Under the pieces are notes generated by a model that saw nothing but the letters and a program-made list of their open reading frames with translations, did not search any database and was not told the DNA's origin. Positions 6,326 to 14,372 of a DNA stretch of 14,372 nt are shown here, piece after piece. The position numbers and the translations under genes were made by a program. Source of the DNA: an uncultured Collinsella sp. GTDB lineage: Bacteria > Actinomycetota > Coriobacteriia > Coriobacteriales > Coriobacteriaceae. The stretch's first letter is position 1. Each line of letters starts with the position of its first letter. The stretch is from contig URJD01000027.1 of assembly GCA_900548075.1 (NCBI GenBank), positions 1-14,372 of the forward strand, written 5' to 3'.

Positions 6326-8107
6326 ATGACGATCACCGAAATCGACGAGAAGTTCATGCGCGAGGCGCTGGCGGAGGCTTGCGCCGCTGCTGCGGTGGGC
6401 GAGGTGCCCATCGGAGCCGTAGTGGTGCGCGACGGCGAGATTGTCGCGAGGGCGCATAATCGACGCGAGCTCGATCAGGATCCTTCGGCGCACGCAGAAT
6501 TTGCGGCCCTGTGCGCTGCCGCTCGGTCGCTCGGTCGCTGGCGCCTTTCCGACTGTACGGTCTATGTGACGTTGGAACCCTGCTGCATGTGCGCAGGCCT
6601 TATGGTTAACGCGCGCGTGGGGCGCTGCGTGTATGGCGCGAGCGACGCCAAGGCGGGCGCGTTGGGATCCCTATACGATTTGAATGCCGACTCGCGCCTG
6701 AATCATCGGTTTAACGTGACGGCTGGGGTCCTGGCGGATGAATGCCGCGAGCTGCTGAGTAGCTATTTTGGCGGTCTGCGCGGAGCGGGCGGCGCTGATT
6801 GCGGTTGTGGGGCCGATCTTGAAGCACACGCCGCTCACGCCGCAGCGCTTGCGGGTGCCGGTGAGGATGCTGGCACGGCGGTTGACTTTGGTCCTGCGTG
6901 CCGCCGACCCCGCCGTGTGCTGTTGGCGATCGACTCCTTTAAGGGCAGCGTGTCGAGTGTGCAGGCGGAGGCGGCGGTTGCCGAAGGCGTGCGCCGCGGT
7001 TGGCCCGATGCCGAGGTGTGCACATTGCTGCTGGCAGATGGTGGAGAGGGAACGCTCGACGCCATCGCCGCACGCGGTGGTGAGATTGTGACCTGCGAGG
7101 TGGCAGGTCCCTTGGGCAAGCGCACGTCTGCCCGGATGCTGGTTGATATCGAGCACGAGTCGGCTGTTATTGAGATGGCCGAGGCGGTGGGTATTGGGTA
7201 TTCACCCTGCACGGAATCGGCGGCGCTCGCGGCTTCGACCTATGGCGTGGGCGAGCTGATGCTCCGTGCGGTTCGCGCCGGGGCAAAGACTATCTATATT
7301 GGTCTGGGCGGCAGTGCCACCAACGACGGTGGCGCCGGCATGCTGCAGGCGCTGGGCGCGCGTGTGGTCGATGATCAGGGATGCGATGTCGCCCCCGGTC
7401 TTGCCGGCCTTGAGCAGGTGGCGAGCGTTGATTTGGCGCCAGCTCTGCAGGCTTTGGATGATGCTCGTATCGTTGTGCTTTCCGATGTCGAGAATCCGCT
7501 CGTGGGGCGTCGAGGCGCACTGGCGGTGTTTGGCGGGCAGAAGGGCCTGCCGGCGGATGATGTCGAGGTGCTGCGCAGATACGACGGCTGGATGGTCGGC
7601 TACGGTCGCCTGCTCGATGCGGCAATTTTCGAGGCGCGAGCCCAGGGGTTGTTGCGCACACCCGAGGGCGCACGGACATTTGGCTCGGTGCTCGGCGTGC
7701 CCGGCGCGGGCGCTGCCGGTGGCTTGGGCGCGGCGTTACTGGCGCTCGGTGCGGAGTTACGCTCGGGTGTAGAGACGGTGCTCGATCTCGTGGGGTTTGA
7801 CGAGCGCGTGCGCGATATCGACTTGGTCATAACGGGCGAGGGCAATATGGATGAGCAGTCCGCCGCCGGTAAGGCGCCGGTGGGCGTGGCACGCCGTGCC
7901 AAGCGGTGTGGCAAGCCGGTTGTTGCCGTCGTGGGCGGTCGTGCCGACAACCTGGATGCGGTGTACGAGCAGGGCATCGACTTGGTGCTTCCGATCTGCC
8001 GCAAGCCCATGCCCCTCGACCAGGCGCTCGGTGTGCAAGAAGCCACAACCAACCTCATCTGTGCCGGTGAAGCGGCTGCTCGATCCTACGACCTCGGCCG
8101 CATCTAG
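6326..8107 (+). CDS. Fusion protein: tRNA adenosine(34) deaminase (TadA) and glycerate 2-kinase
   Basis: One uninterrupted 593-residue frame with two complete enzymes. Residues 1 to about 155 are TadA-like, the zinc deaminase that makes inosine 34 in tRNA-Arg(ACG): His56-Ala-Glu58 (zinc ligand and proton shuttle) and Pro85-Cys86-x-x-Cys89 (zinc), followed by GALGSLYDLNADSRLNHRFNV, the TadA-specific tail. An Ala/Gly-rich linker (about 160-195) joins it to a type II glycerate kinase (198-593, close to the usual 380 residues): IDSFKGS near 202-208, LLADGGEGT, GLGGSATNDGG, VLGVPGAGAAGGLGAAL, ITGEGNMDEQSAAGKAP. It would phosphorylate glycerate to 2-phosphoglycerate. The start is ATG 6326, with AGGGAAGG just upstream. 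The linker has no ribosome site before an in-frame GTG at 6917, so a separate kinase start is unlikely. The functions are otherwise unrelated. Confidence 0.93.
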   Translation: MTITEIDEKFMREALAEACAAAAVGEVPIGAVVVRDGEIVARAHNRRELDQDPSAHAEFAALCAAARSLGRWRLSDCTVYVTLEPCCMCAGLMVNARVGRCVYGASDAKAGALGSLYDLNADSRLNHRFNVTAGVLADECRELLSSYFGGLRGAGGADCGCGADLEAHAAHAAALAGAGEDAGTAVDFGPACRRPRRVLLAIDSFKGSVSSVQAEAAVAEGVRRGWPDAEVCTLLLADGGEGTLDAIAARGGEIVTCEVAGPLGKRTSARMLVDIEHESAVIEMAEAVGIGYSPCTESAALAASTYGVGELMLRAVRAGAKTIYIGLGGSATNDGGAGMLQALGARVVDDQGCDVAPGLAGLEQVASVDLAPALQALDDARIVVLSDVENPLVGRRGALAVFGGQKGLPADDVEVLRRYDGWMVGYGRLLDAAIFEARAQGLLRTPEGARTFGSVLGVPGAGAAGGLGAALLALGAELRSGVETVLDLVGFDERVRDIDLVITGEGNMDEQSAAGKAPVGVARRAKRCGKPVVAVVGGRADNLDAVYEQGIDLVLPICRKPMPLDQALGVQEATTNLICAGEAAARSYDLGRI

Positions 8108-8338
8108 AAAAGCAGTCTTTTTGCACTTCAAGTGTTGACGCCGTCATTCATGTGCCATTAATAAATTGCTCTTCGTTCAGTTGTTCGCCGATTAATCCTG
8201 CCAATTTATTACCATTTTGGGCGAAGACGTGGATTATCTCCATGATGGGCCTCTTTGGGCATAATGTTGTCTTTGAACTGTCCTAATCAATAGATCGCTC
8301 TTGGGAAGAGAAGGCGACACCAGAGGGGGAGAAGGGAA
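8108..8338 (+). promoter_or_regulatory. AT-rich upstream region of the giant surface-protein gene
   Basis: These 231 bases are clearly richer in A and T than the flanks. A small AAAAG-cagt-CTTTTT hairpin (about 8107-8122) may end the upstream transcript. Perfect 10-bp arms TAATAAATTG (8159-8168) and CAATTTATTA (8202-8211) form a dyad with a GATTAATC palindrome between them. Possible promoters are CATAAT near 8260-8265, or TTGTCT and ATAGAT 17 bp apart at about 8268-8296; neither is convincing. The ribosome site AGGGGGAG precedes the TTG start. Confidence 0.4.
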
Positions 8339-9082
8339 TTGGAGAGGAAAGTTTTCGGCGGGGGGCGGAGAGCCGCTGCTCTCTGCCTTGCGCTGGTTCT
8401 CGGCTTCGGATGTTTATCCGTCGGCGCGACGGCCGGTGTCGCATATGCGGCCACGGCATCGCGGGCTGCGTATACTGCGGATGATTTTGAGATCACCCAG
8501 GACGGCGTGACCTATTCGTGCGAGACCACGGATAAGGGCACGGCGGAAATCACATGTATTGTTGCCGACGACAGCGTGACCGCGGTGAGTGTGCCCAGCT
8601 CCATCGAGCATGATGGCCAGACCTACAAAGTCACCGAACTTTATTTCTCGTCTGGTATCGTGGCCGAGAACGTTGAGCAGCTGACGCTTCCCGACACGCT
8701 CGAAAACGTGCGCGGATGGTATTTCCGGAAGTTCGTAAAGGTCAAGGAGCTCCATATCCCTGGCTCCATCAAGGACTTCAGTTGCACGCTGCAAAACGCC
8801 GGCTCGCTCGAAAAGCTCTATTTCGATGAGGGCGTCGAGGAGATTAGCGCCAACTCGATGGTCAATGGCTGCAGCAGCCTTTCGGAGATCGATCTCCCCT
8901 CCACCCTCAAAATGATTTCGGGCCCGAGCGCCTTCGGGGGGGGCTACGGCCCTCACAAGCATCGAGTTTCCAAAAGATGTCGCCTTCGCCGATACCATAA
9001 CGGGCGTGCTCAAAGGCTGCACGTCTCTGACAAGCGTGTCGTTGCCCGCTTCGGTTACGAAGATCCCCTCGCACATGTTTGA
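8339..9082 (+). CDS. Giant leucine-rich-repeat surface protein, N-terminal part (frame broken at G8 tract)
   Basis: N-terminal portion of a secreted surface protein. It starts at TTG 8339 behind AGGGGGAG. Residues 1-37 are a classical signal peptide: basic ERKVFGGGRR, a hydrophobic core, and a likely signal peptidase I cut after VAYA. Residues from about 80 hold BspA-like (LRR_5) leucine-rich repeats such as VTELYFSSGIV, VEQLTLPDTLENV, VKELHIPGSIKD and LSEIDLPSTLKMISG. At codon 200 the frame enters eight G (8936-8943). As written it then leaves the repeat pattern and reads 47 unrelated, basic residues to a stop at 9080-9082, giving a 247-residue product. One G fewer would continue as AFGGATALTSIEFPKDV into the downstream frame. 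As it stands, the product would be a secreted fragment without stalk or anchor. Confidence 0.88.
   Translation: MERKVFGGGRRAAALCLALVLGFGCLSVGATAGVAYAATASRAAYTADDFEITQDGVTYSCETTDKGTAEITCIVADDSVTAVSVPSSIEHDGQTYKVTELYFSSGIVAENVEQLTLPDTLENVRGWYFRKFVKVKELHIPGSIKDFSCTLQNAGSLEKLYFDEGVEEISANSMVNGCSSLSEIDLPSTLKMISGPSAFGGGYGPHKHRVSKRCRLRRYHNGRAQRLHVSDKRVVARFGYEDPLAHV
8936..8943 (+). other. Poly-G tract (G8) at the frame break
   Basis: Eight consecutive G lie inside the leucine-rich repeat coding region. Upstream codons start at positions equal to 2 modulo 3 and downstream repeat codons at 0 modulo 3, so exactly one extra base is present. A tract of seven (or four, or ten) would give one continuous frame of more than 2,000 codons. 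Confidence 0.9.
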
Positions 9083-12000
9083 CGGATGCACCTCTCTAAC
9101 GTCCGTCACCGCGCTGAGCGAAATCGAGTCCATCGGGGATGGGGCGTTTCAGAATTGCTCGAGTTTGACCGGCATCGATTTCCAAGGCACATTGACGAGC
9201 ATCGGATCCTCTGCTTTCAAGGGGTGTGCCAGCCTGGTGAGTGTGTCCAATCTAAGCAAGGTAACAACGATGGGCAGCGGAGCTTTTCGCGAGTGCAAAA
9301 ATCTGCGGGCGTCCGTGGACCTGTCCTCGCTTCAGAGCATTCCGGGCTATGCGTTCTGCTACACGCCGGTTAAGATCGTGGGGCTTTGCGACAGCCTGAA
9401 GAGTATCGGTGACTGGGCCTTTATCTGGAGCAACGTCGCCGTCCAGCTTCCCGAGACACTTGAGAAAATTGGCAACTACGCCTTCTATGGCGGCACGTTG
9501 CCGGAACAGCTTTCCATTCCGGATTCCGTGACTTCCGTTGGCACGTCAGCCTTCTCGCGCGTAGATGGCGTGAAGGATGTGACGATCGGGCGCGGCCTCA
9601 CCAAAATACCCTCGGGTATGTTTGACAAGAGCACGGTTCAAAAGATCACAATCGAAAACAGCATGGACGATATCACCGGCTCGGAGAACCTCCCGAGCTC
9701 CGGCGTCGATATCGTCTACACGCGCGAGTCCATCGATGACGGCGTCGGCGATAGCGTGAGCGGCGACAGCACCGAGACCCTTCAGGACCTGGTCGACGCG
9801 GCCCCCGTTGGCGAGGAGACCGTCATCAAACTGGAAAAGCACGTGAAGCTCGGCTCCACGCTCATGATTCCTGCCGGGAAGATGATTAAGATTACGTCGG
9901 ATGAGCCCCATACCATCTTGGCAACAAAGAATAGCGACGTCTCTGTACTGGTCAGTGTTGCCGAGAGGGCATCCCTCGAGCTGTCGGGGAAAGTGTCTCT
10001 GAGGGGTCGCTACAACAAGGGCGCCATTATTTCTAGCAAGGGAGCGGTTGTGCTCTCTGACGAGGCCGTTGTGTACGACGGCGCCGCGACCAGTGTTAAC
10101 GTGGGCGTCATCGATGTGTCGGGAGACAAGGCCTCGCTTACCATGACGGGCGGCGTTATCGAGCAGTGCGAGCTGCGCAATTCGTATTGCGGTGCCGTTC
10201 ACGCGTCCAGCGGCGCTCATGTAGTTATGAGTGGCGGCGTTATCCGTAACAACGGAGTCGTTGTTACCAGGGATACCGATTGCTATTGGCTTACGTCTTC
10301 TGGCGTCATTTTGATGGGCAACGCTCGCTTTGACATGAGCGGAGGCAGCATCGAGGGCAACAACGGTTATCGAGGCAGCGCGGTGCTTGCGTACGGCCAG
10401 GATAAGGGCGAAAACCAAAGAGCCAAGTTCACGATGACTGGTGGCCAGATTTCCGGCAACAGAAGCAGCAAGCTGGAGGCGGGTCCCTACGATCCCTCTG
10501 GAGCAGTTCATATTGAGGGCAACGCCGAGTTCGCCATGAAGGGTGGAGAGATTAAGAACAACGTTGCGTCTGGCAACGGCAAAGGCGGCGGAGTGTGCGT
10601 GGTCGACCTGGGCTGTCAGCGTGGCGAAAGCGAAATGGGGAATACTGCTTTCACCATGAAGGGCGGGTCCATATCTGGCAACTCCGCTTCCGCCGGCGGA
10701 GGCGTCTATACCTATTCGAATGACGTCACGCTCAGCGCGGGCGAGATCAAGGACAATACTGCTTGGAATATGGGTGGCGGCGTATATAGCGAAGGCAACG
10801 AGTATCTTGTCTATAGCACGCTCCACATCGAAAACGCTCTCGTTGTTGATAACCATGCGGATAAGCAGGGCGGCGGCATGTGGTTCTGCCCGACCGGAGA
10901 TGCTAAGGTCTACGTCCAGGACGGCGGCCTGATCGCCAGGAACTCGGCTGGTGAGGCGGGAGACGACTTTGTCTTCACCGGCTCCAAAGACGCTAAATAC
11001 AAACTGACCTTGGCCAACCGCGCCCCGGGGGGCGGAAAGGTCAGTTGGTACAAAGACGGTGGGCTGTTTAACCCCGAAGGCACTTATGCGGAAACAAACC
11101 CCGATGTCCCGCGATTCACGCCCGATGGTGACAACGGCGAGCCCCTGTCCTTTACCGACGCCACGCCGAACGTCGCGCTTAAATCTGTGATGAGCGAGGA
11201 TGTGTATAACCTCGGCGTCGACCAGACGTCGCTGACGATCTCCGGCAATACGGCCAGGCGGGGAGGCGGCATCGGCGCCAACGGCGGTGTCATCATCGGC
11301 AAGTCCGAGAACATCAACATTCCCATCAAAAAGGTCTGGGAGAACCCCAGGATTCCTCATCCTAATAAGGTAAAAGTAAATCTCAAGAACGGTAATACCG
11401 TCATCGATTCGATCACCCTGAGCGAGTCCAACGGCTGGAAGGGTGTCTTCTCCAACTTGCCGCAGCGTGATGCTTCCGGCGCCGTGATCAAGTACGAGGT
11501 GGCCGAGGACCCCGTCGATGGCTACAGCTCGAAGGTCACCGGCGACGCCGAGCACGGCTTCACCGTGACCAACACCGTGAAGACCGGCGAGCTCGACGTC
11601 TCCAAGAGCGTCGTGGCGCGCGAGGGCCTGGCGGTCGACGCGGACAAGATATTTAAGTTTGTGGTTGAGGCCGCCGATGCCACGGGCCGCAAAGTATCCG
11701 GTATCTACGGTGACACGACGTTCGAGGACGGCAAGGCAACCCTCAAGCTCAAAGATGGCCAGACAGTGAAGATCACCGGCCTGCCTGCGGGGACTACCTA
11801 CACGGTGACCGAGCGTGCCGCCGGCGGCTACAAGACCGCGGTGAATGGCATCGAGGGCTCCAAGGCCGAGGGCGTCATCGCGGCAGACCAGGTCTCCGCC
11901 GCCGCCTTCACCAACACCTTCGACCCAGCCCCCGCCAAGGTGTCCGTCCCCGAGCTCGCCAAGGTGCTCGAGGGCGGCCGCAAGCCCGGCCTCCAGGAGG

Positions 12001-14372
12001 GGGAGTTCACCTTCGAGCTCTCCCTCACCGACGATGCGGGCAATGCGCCCGAGGGCTACCCGATCGAGGCGAAGAATGGCAAGGACGGCAAGGTTTCCTT
12101 TGGCGAGCTCAGCTTCACCAATCCGGGTGCCTACCACGCGACCGTGACCGAGAAGGCAAGCGGCGATGTCCTGGTCGAGGACGATACGCATGACTACACC
12201 TTCGACATCACGGTGACTCAGACCGGCGCCGGCCTTAAGGCCGAGGTCTCCAATGAGCAGGGTAAGAAGACCTTCATCAACACCTTCACGCCGCATGACA
12301 ACACGAAGACCGTAACCAAGGCGGATGCCTCGGGCGCCAAGATCGATGTGGATGGCAAACTGGTGGGCGTGGGCGACACCCTCACCTACACCATCGGCTG
12401 GGCCAACAACAGCGTCGACGACAGGGGTGCCGCGCAGGCGGCCGACGTGACGGTGACCGATGCGCTGCCCAAGGGCGTTAACTATGTTGAGGGCTCTGCA
12501 GACGGCGCCGCCTACGATGCCGCGACGCGCACCCTTACCTGGTCGCTCGGCGAGCAGGCCGCGGGCGCCACGGGCACGCTCAGCTTCGACGTGAAGGTCT
12601 CCGCCGATGCCGCCACGGTCGACGACATCGCCAACACCGCAACGGTCAAGGTGGGCGAGAACGAGTCGCAGACCAACACGACCCACAACAGCGTGTCCCG
12701 CGAGGGCAGCCTCACCGTCAAGAAGACGGTCGTCGGCGGCGACGGCCAGCGCGAGTTCGGCTTCACGGTCGCGCTGACCGACGGGGACGGCGAGCCCGTC
12801 TCCGGCACCTTCGGCGAGGGCGAGGACGCCGTGACGTTCACGGACGGCAAGGCGACCTTCACGCTCAAGGACGGCGGGGAGAAGACCGTCGCCGGCCTGC
12901 CCGTGGGCGCAAGCTACACCGTGACCGAGGATGCGGCCGAGGGCTACACGACCACGGCCGAGGGGGCCGAGGGCACCGTGACCGAGGCCGGCGCGACCGT
13001 CGCGTTCACCAACACGTACGGAACGGCCGCCGAGGGCAGGGACGTCTCCACGGCGGGACTCTTCACCAAGACGCTCAAGGGCCGCGACTGGGCGGAGGGC
13101 GATAGCTTCCAGTTCACGCTCACGGGCGAGGACAGCGCTCCCATGCCCGAGGGCTCTGTCGACGGCTCCAAGACCGTCAGCGTGACGGCCGCCGCCGGCA
13201 CCAAGGCGAGCACTAAAGTCGCCTTCGACTTCGGAGCCATCCGCTACACGCTCGACGACATCAAGGATGCCGGGTTCGCGGAGGTCGGCGGCAAGCGCGT
13301 GCGCGCCAAGACCTTCACCTACACGGTGCGCGAGGACAGGCCCGATGACGGCTCTGCCATCGCCGGCGTGGCCTACGACGGCCGCGTCGCCACGATGACG
13401 GTGACCGTGACCGACGACGGTTTCGGCAACCTCACGGCCACGACGCCCGCGATCGCGCAGGCGAGCGGCGGCGACTTCGTCAACACCTACACGACCGGGC
13501 TCGACTACTCGGCCCGCGCGGGCGTGCGCCTGTCCAAGACGCTCTCCGGCCGCGACATGGAGGCGGGCCAGTTCGCCTTTACCGTGACCGCCGATGCCGA
13601 GACGGCCGCCAGGCTCGGCCTCAAGACCGACAAGGACGCCTATGCCGTGGCCGCGGCCGATGACGGAGAGGCCGCCGTGGTCGACCTCGTCGGCGGTGCT
13701 GCTGGCAACGGCGTGAAGTTCACCGACGCCGACGCGGGCAGGACCTACACCTTCACCGTCGCCGAGACCAAGCTCGGCGGCGAGGGCTACACCAACGACG
13801 CCGCGCCGCGCACGGTTACCGTCGCGCCCGGCTACGACGCGGCGACGGGCAAGCTCACGGTCACGACCACGGTTGCCAAGGACGGCGTCGAGGTCGCCCG
13901 CAGCGAGGTCTCGACGGCCGATGACGCCACGGCGGCGCCTGCGCCCGTGACGGTCGCGTTCCAGAACTCCTATGAGGCCACCGGCACGCTCGGTGGCGAG
14001 GGCGGCGTGGCCATCGACGCCACCAAGACGCTGACGGGCCGCGCCGCGGCGGCGGGCGAGTTCAAGTTCTCCGTCCGCGATGCCCGCGGCAGCGAGGTCG
14101 CGACCGCGTCCAACCGGGCCTCCGGCGACGGCGAGGCCGCGGAGCTCGCGTTCTCGCCCATCGCCTACACCACCGGCTCGCTCGAGCAGATGGTGGCGGA
14201 CGGTACCGCCACCGGGGCCGACGACGGCTCCTGGACCATCCCCTATACCGTTTCCGAGGACACGGCGGCGCTGCCCGCCGGCGTGACGGCGAGTACGTCG
14301 AGCTTCGGCATTACGGTCAAGGTGACCGATAACGGCAAGGGCGGGCTGGACGCTGCCGTGGTCTATCCCGAG
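8943..14372 (+). CDS. Giant surface protein, C-terminal part: LRR, beta-helix and isopeptide-module stalk (3' truncated)
   Basis: Open without a stop to the window edge (about 1,810 codons) and continuous with the preceding signal-peptide fragment if one G is removed. No ribosome site precedes the first in-frame starts (GTG 9006, ATG 9075), so it is not a separate gene. Modules in order: BspA-like LRR_5 repeats to about 9710 (for example SIGSSAFKGCASLVSV, SIGDWAFI, KIGNYAFYGG); a right-handed beta-helix region, about 9960-11300, with at least nine repeats of the type MTGGQISGN, MKGGSISGNSASAGGGVY; a Cna_B domain 11319-11580 (IPIKKVWEN, YEVAED, FTVTNT); a DUF7601-like domain 11586-11920; an FctA/Spy0128-like domain 11937-12300; a DUF11-like domain 12300-12690 (VGDTLTYTI, TDALPKGV); a second DUF7601-like domain 12705-13020; then FctA-like modules from 13060, 13510 and 14000. 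Lys, Glu and Asn at module starts, middles and ends suggest internal isopeptide bonds. The cell-wall anchor lies beyond the window. Likely an adhesin. Confidence 0.88.

Noticed and set aside
8360..8365. G6 runs at 8360-8365 and 11027-11032 as further slippage sites
   Set aside because: Both are in frame with their surroundings and of a length expected in GC-rich DNA; nothing indicates switching.
8411..8416. A lipoprotein-type cysteine (Cys25) in the adhesin signal peptide
   Set aside because: The residues before it, LGFG, do not fit a lipobox well, because Phe occupies the -2 position; a signal peptidase I site after VAYA fits better.
9086..9373. A plus-strand frame of 95 codons within the adhesin
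   Set aside because: It lies out of frame with the LRR repeats, which run through the same bases, and has no domain or ribosome site.
9546..12686. A 1,046-codon open frame on the minus strand opposite the adhesin gene
   Set aside because: Its codons are the exact reverse complements of the adhesin codons. It stays open because the plus frame rarely uses TTA, CTA or TCA in this GC-rich stretch, and it closes where the adhesin uses TCA at 9546. The product is low-complexity and has no recognisable domain.
1..14372. CRISPR arrays, insertion-sequence transposases, prophage genes
   Set aside because: No regularly spaced repeats and no transposase, integrase or phage protein motifs were seen on either strand.

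Overview
The window looks like chromosome from a high-GC actinobacterium of the Coriobacteriia, most likely a Collinsella-type gut commensal. This is an inference from base composition, gene style and the kind of giant surface protein present; no marker gene fixes the genus.

Layout. 1-1325 (+) is the 3' part of an ABC exporter subunit. It is followed by a dyad and a strong terminator, and converges on a serine acetyltransferase (1437-2141, -). That gene shares a 224-bp divergent promoter region with a DedA-family membrane protein (2366-3013, +). A branched-chain aminotransferase (3302-4354, +) follows with its own promoter, a roughly 150-nt leader and a terminator. Next comes a 479-bp gene-free stretch with two separate inverted-repeat structures. 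Then lie a lemA gene (4834-5385, -) and a divergent TetR-type regulator (about 5597-6181, +), separated by a region with two dyads. A tRNA-Ser(UGA) (6185-6274, -) sits just upstream of one open frame that fuses a TadA-type tRNA adenosine deaminase to a full glycerate 2-kinase (6326-8107, +).

The last 6 kb (8339 to the window edge, +) belong to one enormous secreted surface protein. It has a signal peptide, BspA-like leucine-rich repeats, a beta-helix region of GG-x-I-x-x-N repeats, and a long stalk of Cna_B, DUF7601-like, FctA/Spy0128-like and DUF11-like modules of the kind that form internal isopeptide bonds. Its frame is broken by a run of eight G at 8936-8943. Seven G would join the two halves perfectly within a leucine-rich repeat, so this is either a phase-variable switch caught in the off state, a recent mutation, or a sequencing error. 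The gene runs off the right edge, so its anchor is not seen.

How the genes relate: the first 8 kb are mostly independently transcribed housekeeping genes (export, cysteine and branched-chain amino acid metabolism, tRNA and tRNA editing, glycerate use) with terminators between them. They form no single pathway. The surface-protein locus is the accessory part. Its upstream region is AT-rich, and its base composition shifts from moderate GC in the beta-helix part to very high GC in the stalk, suggesting assembly from modules.
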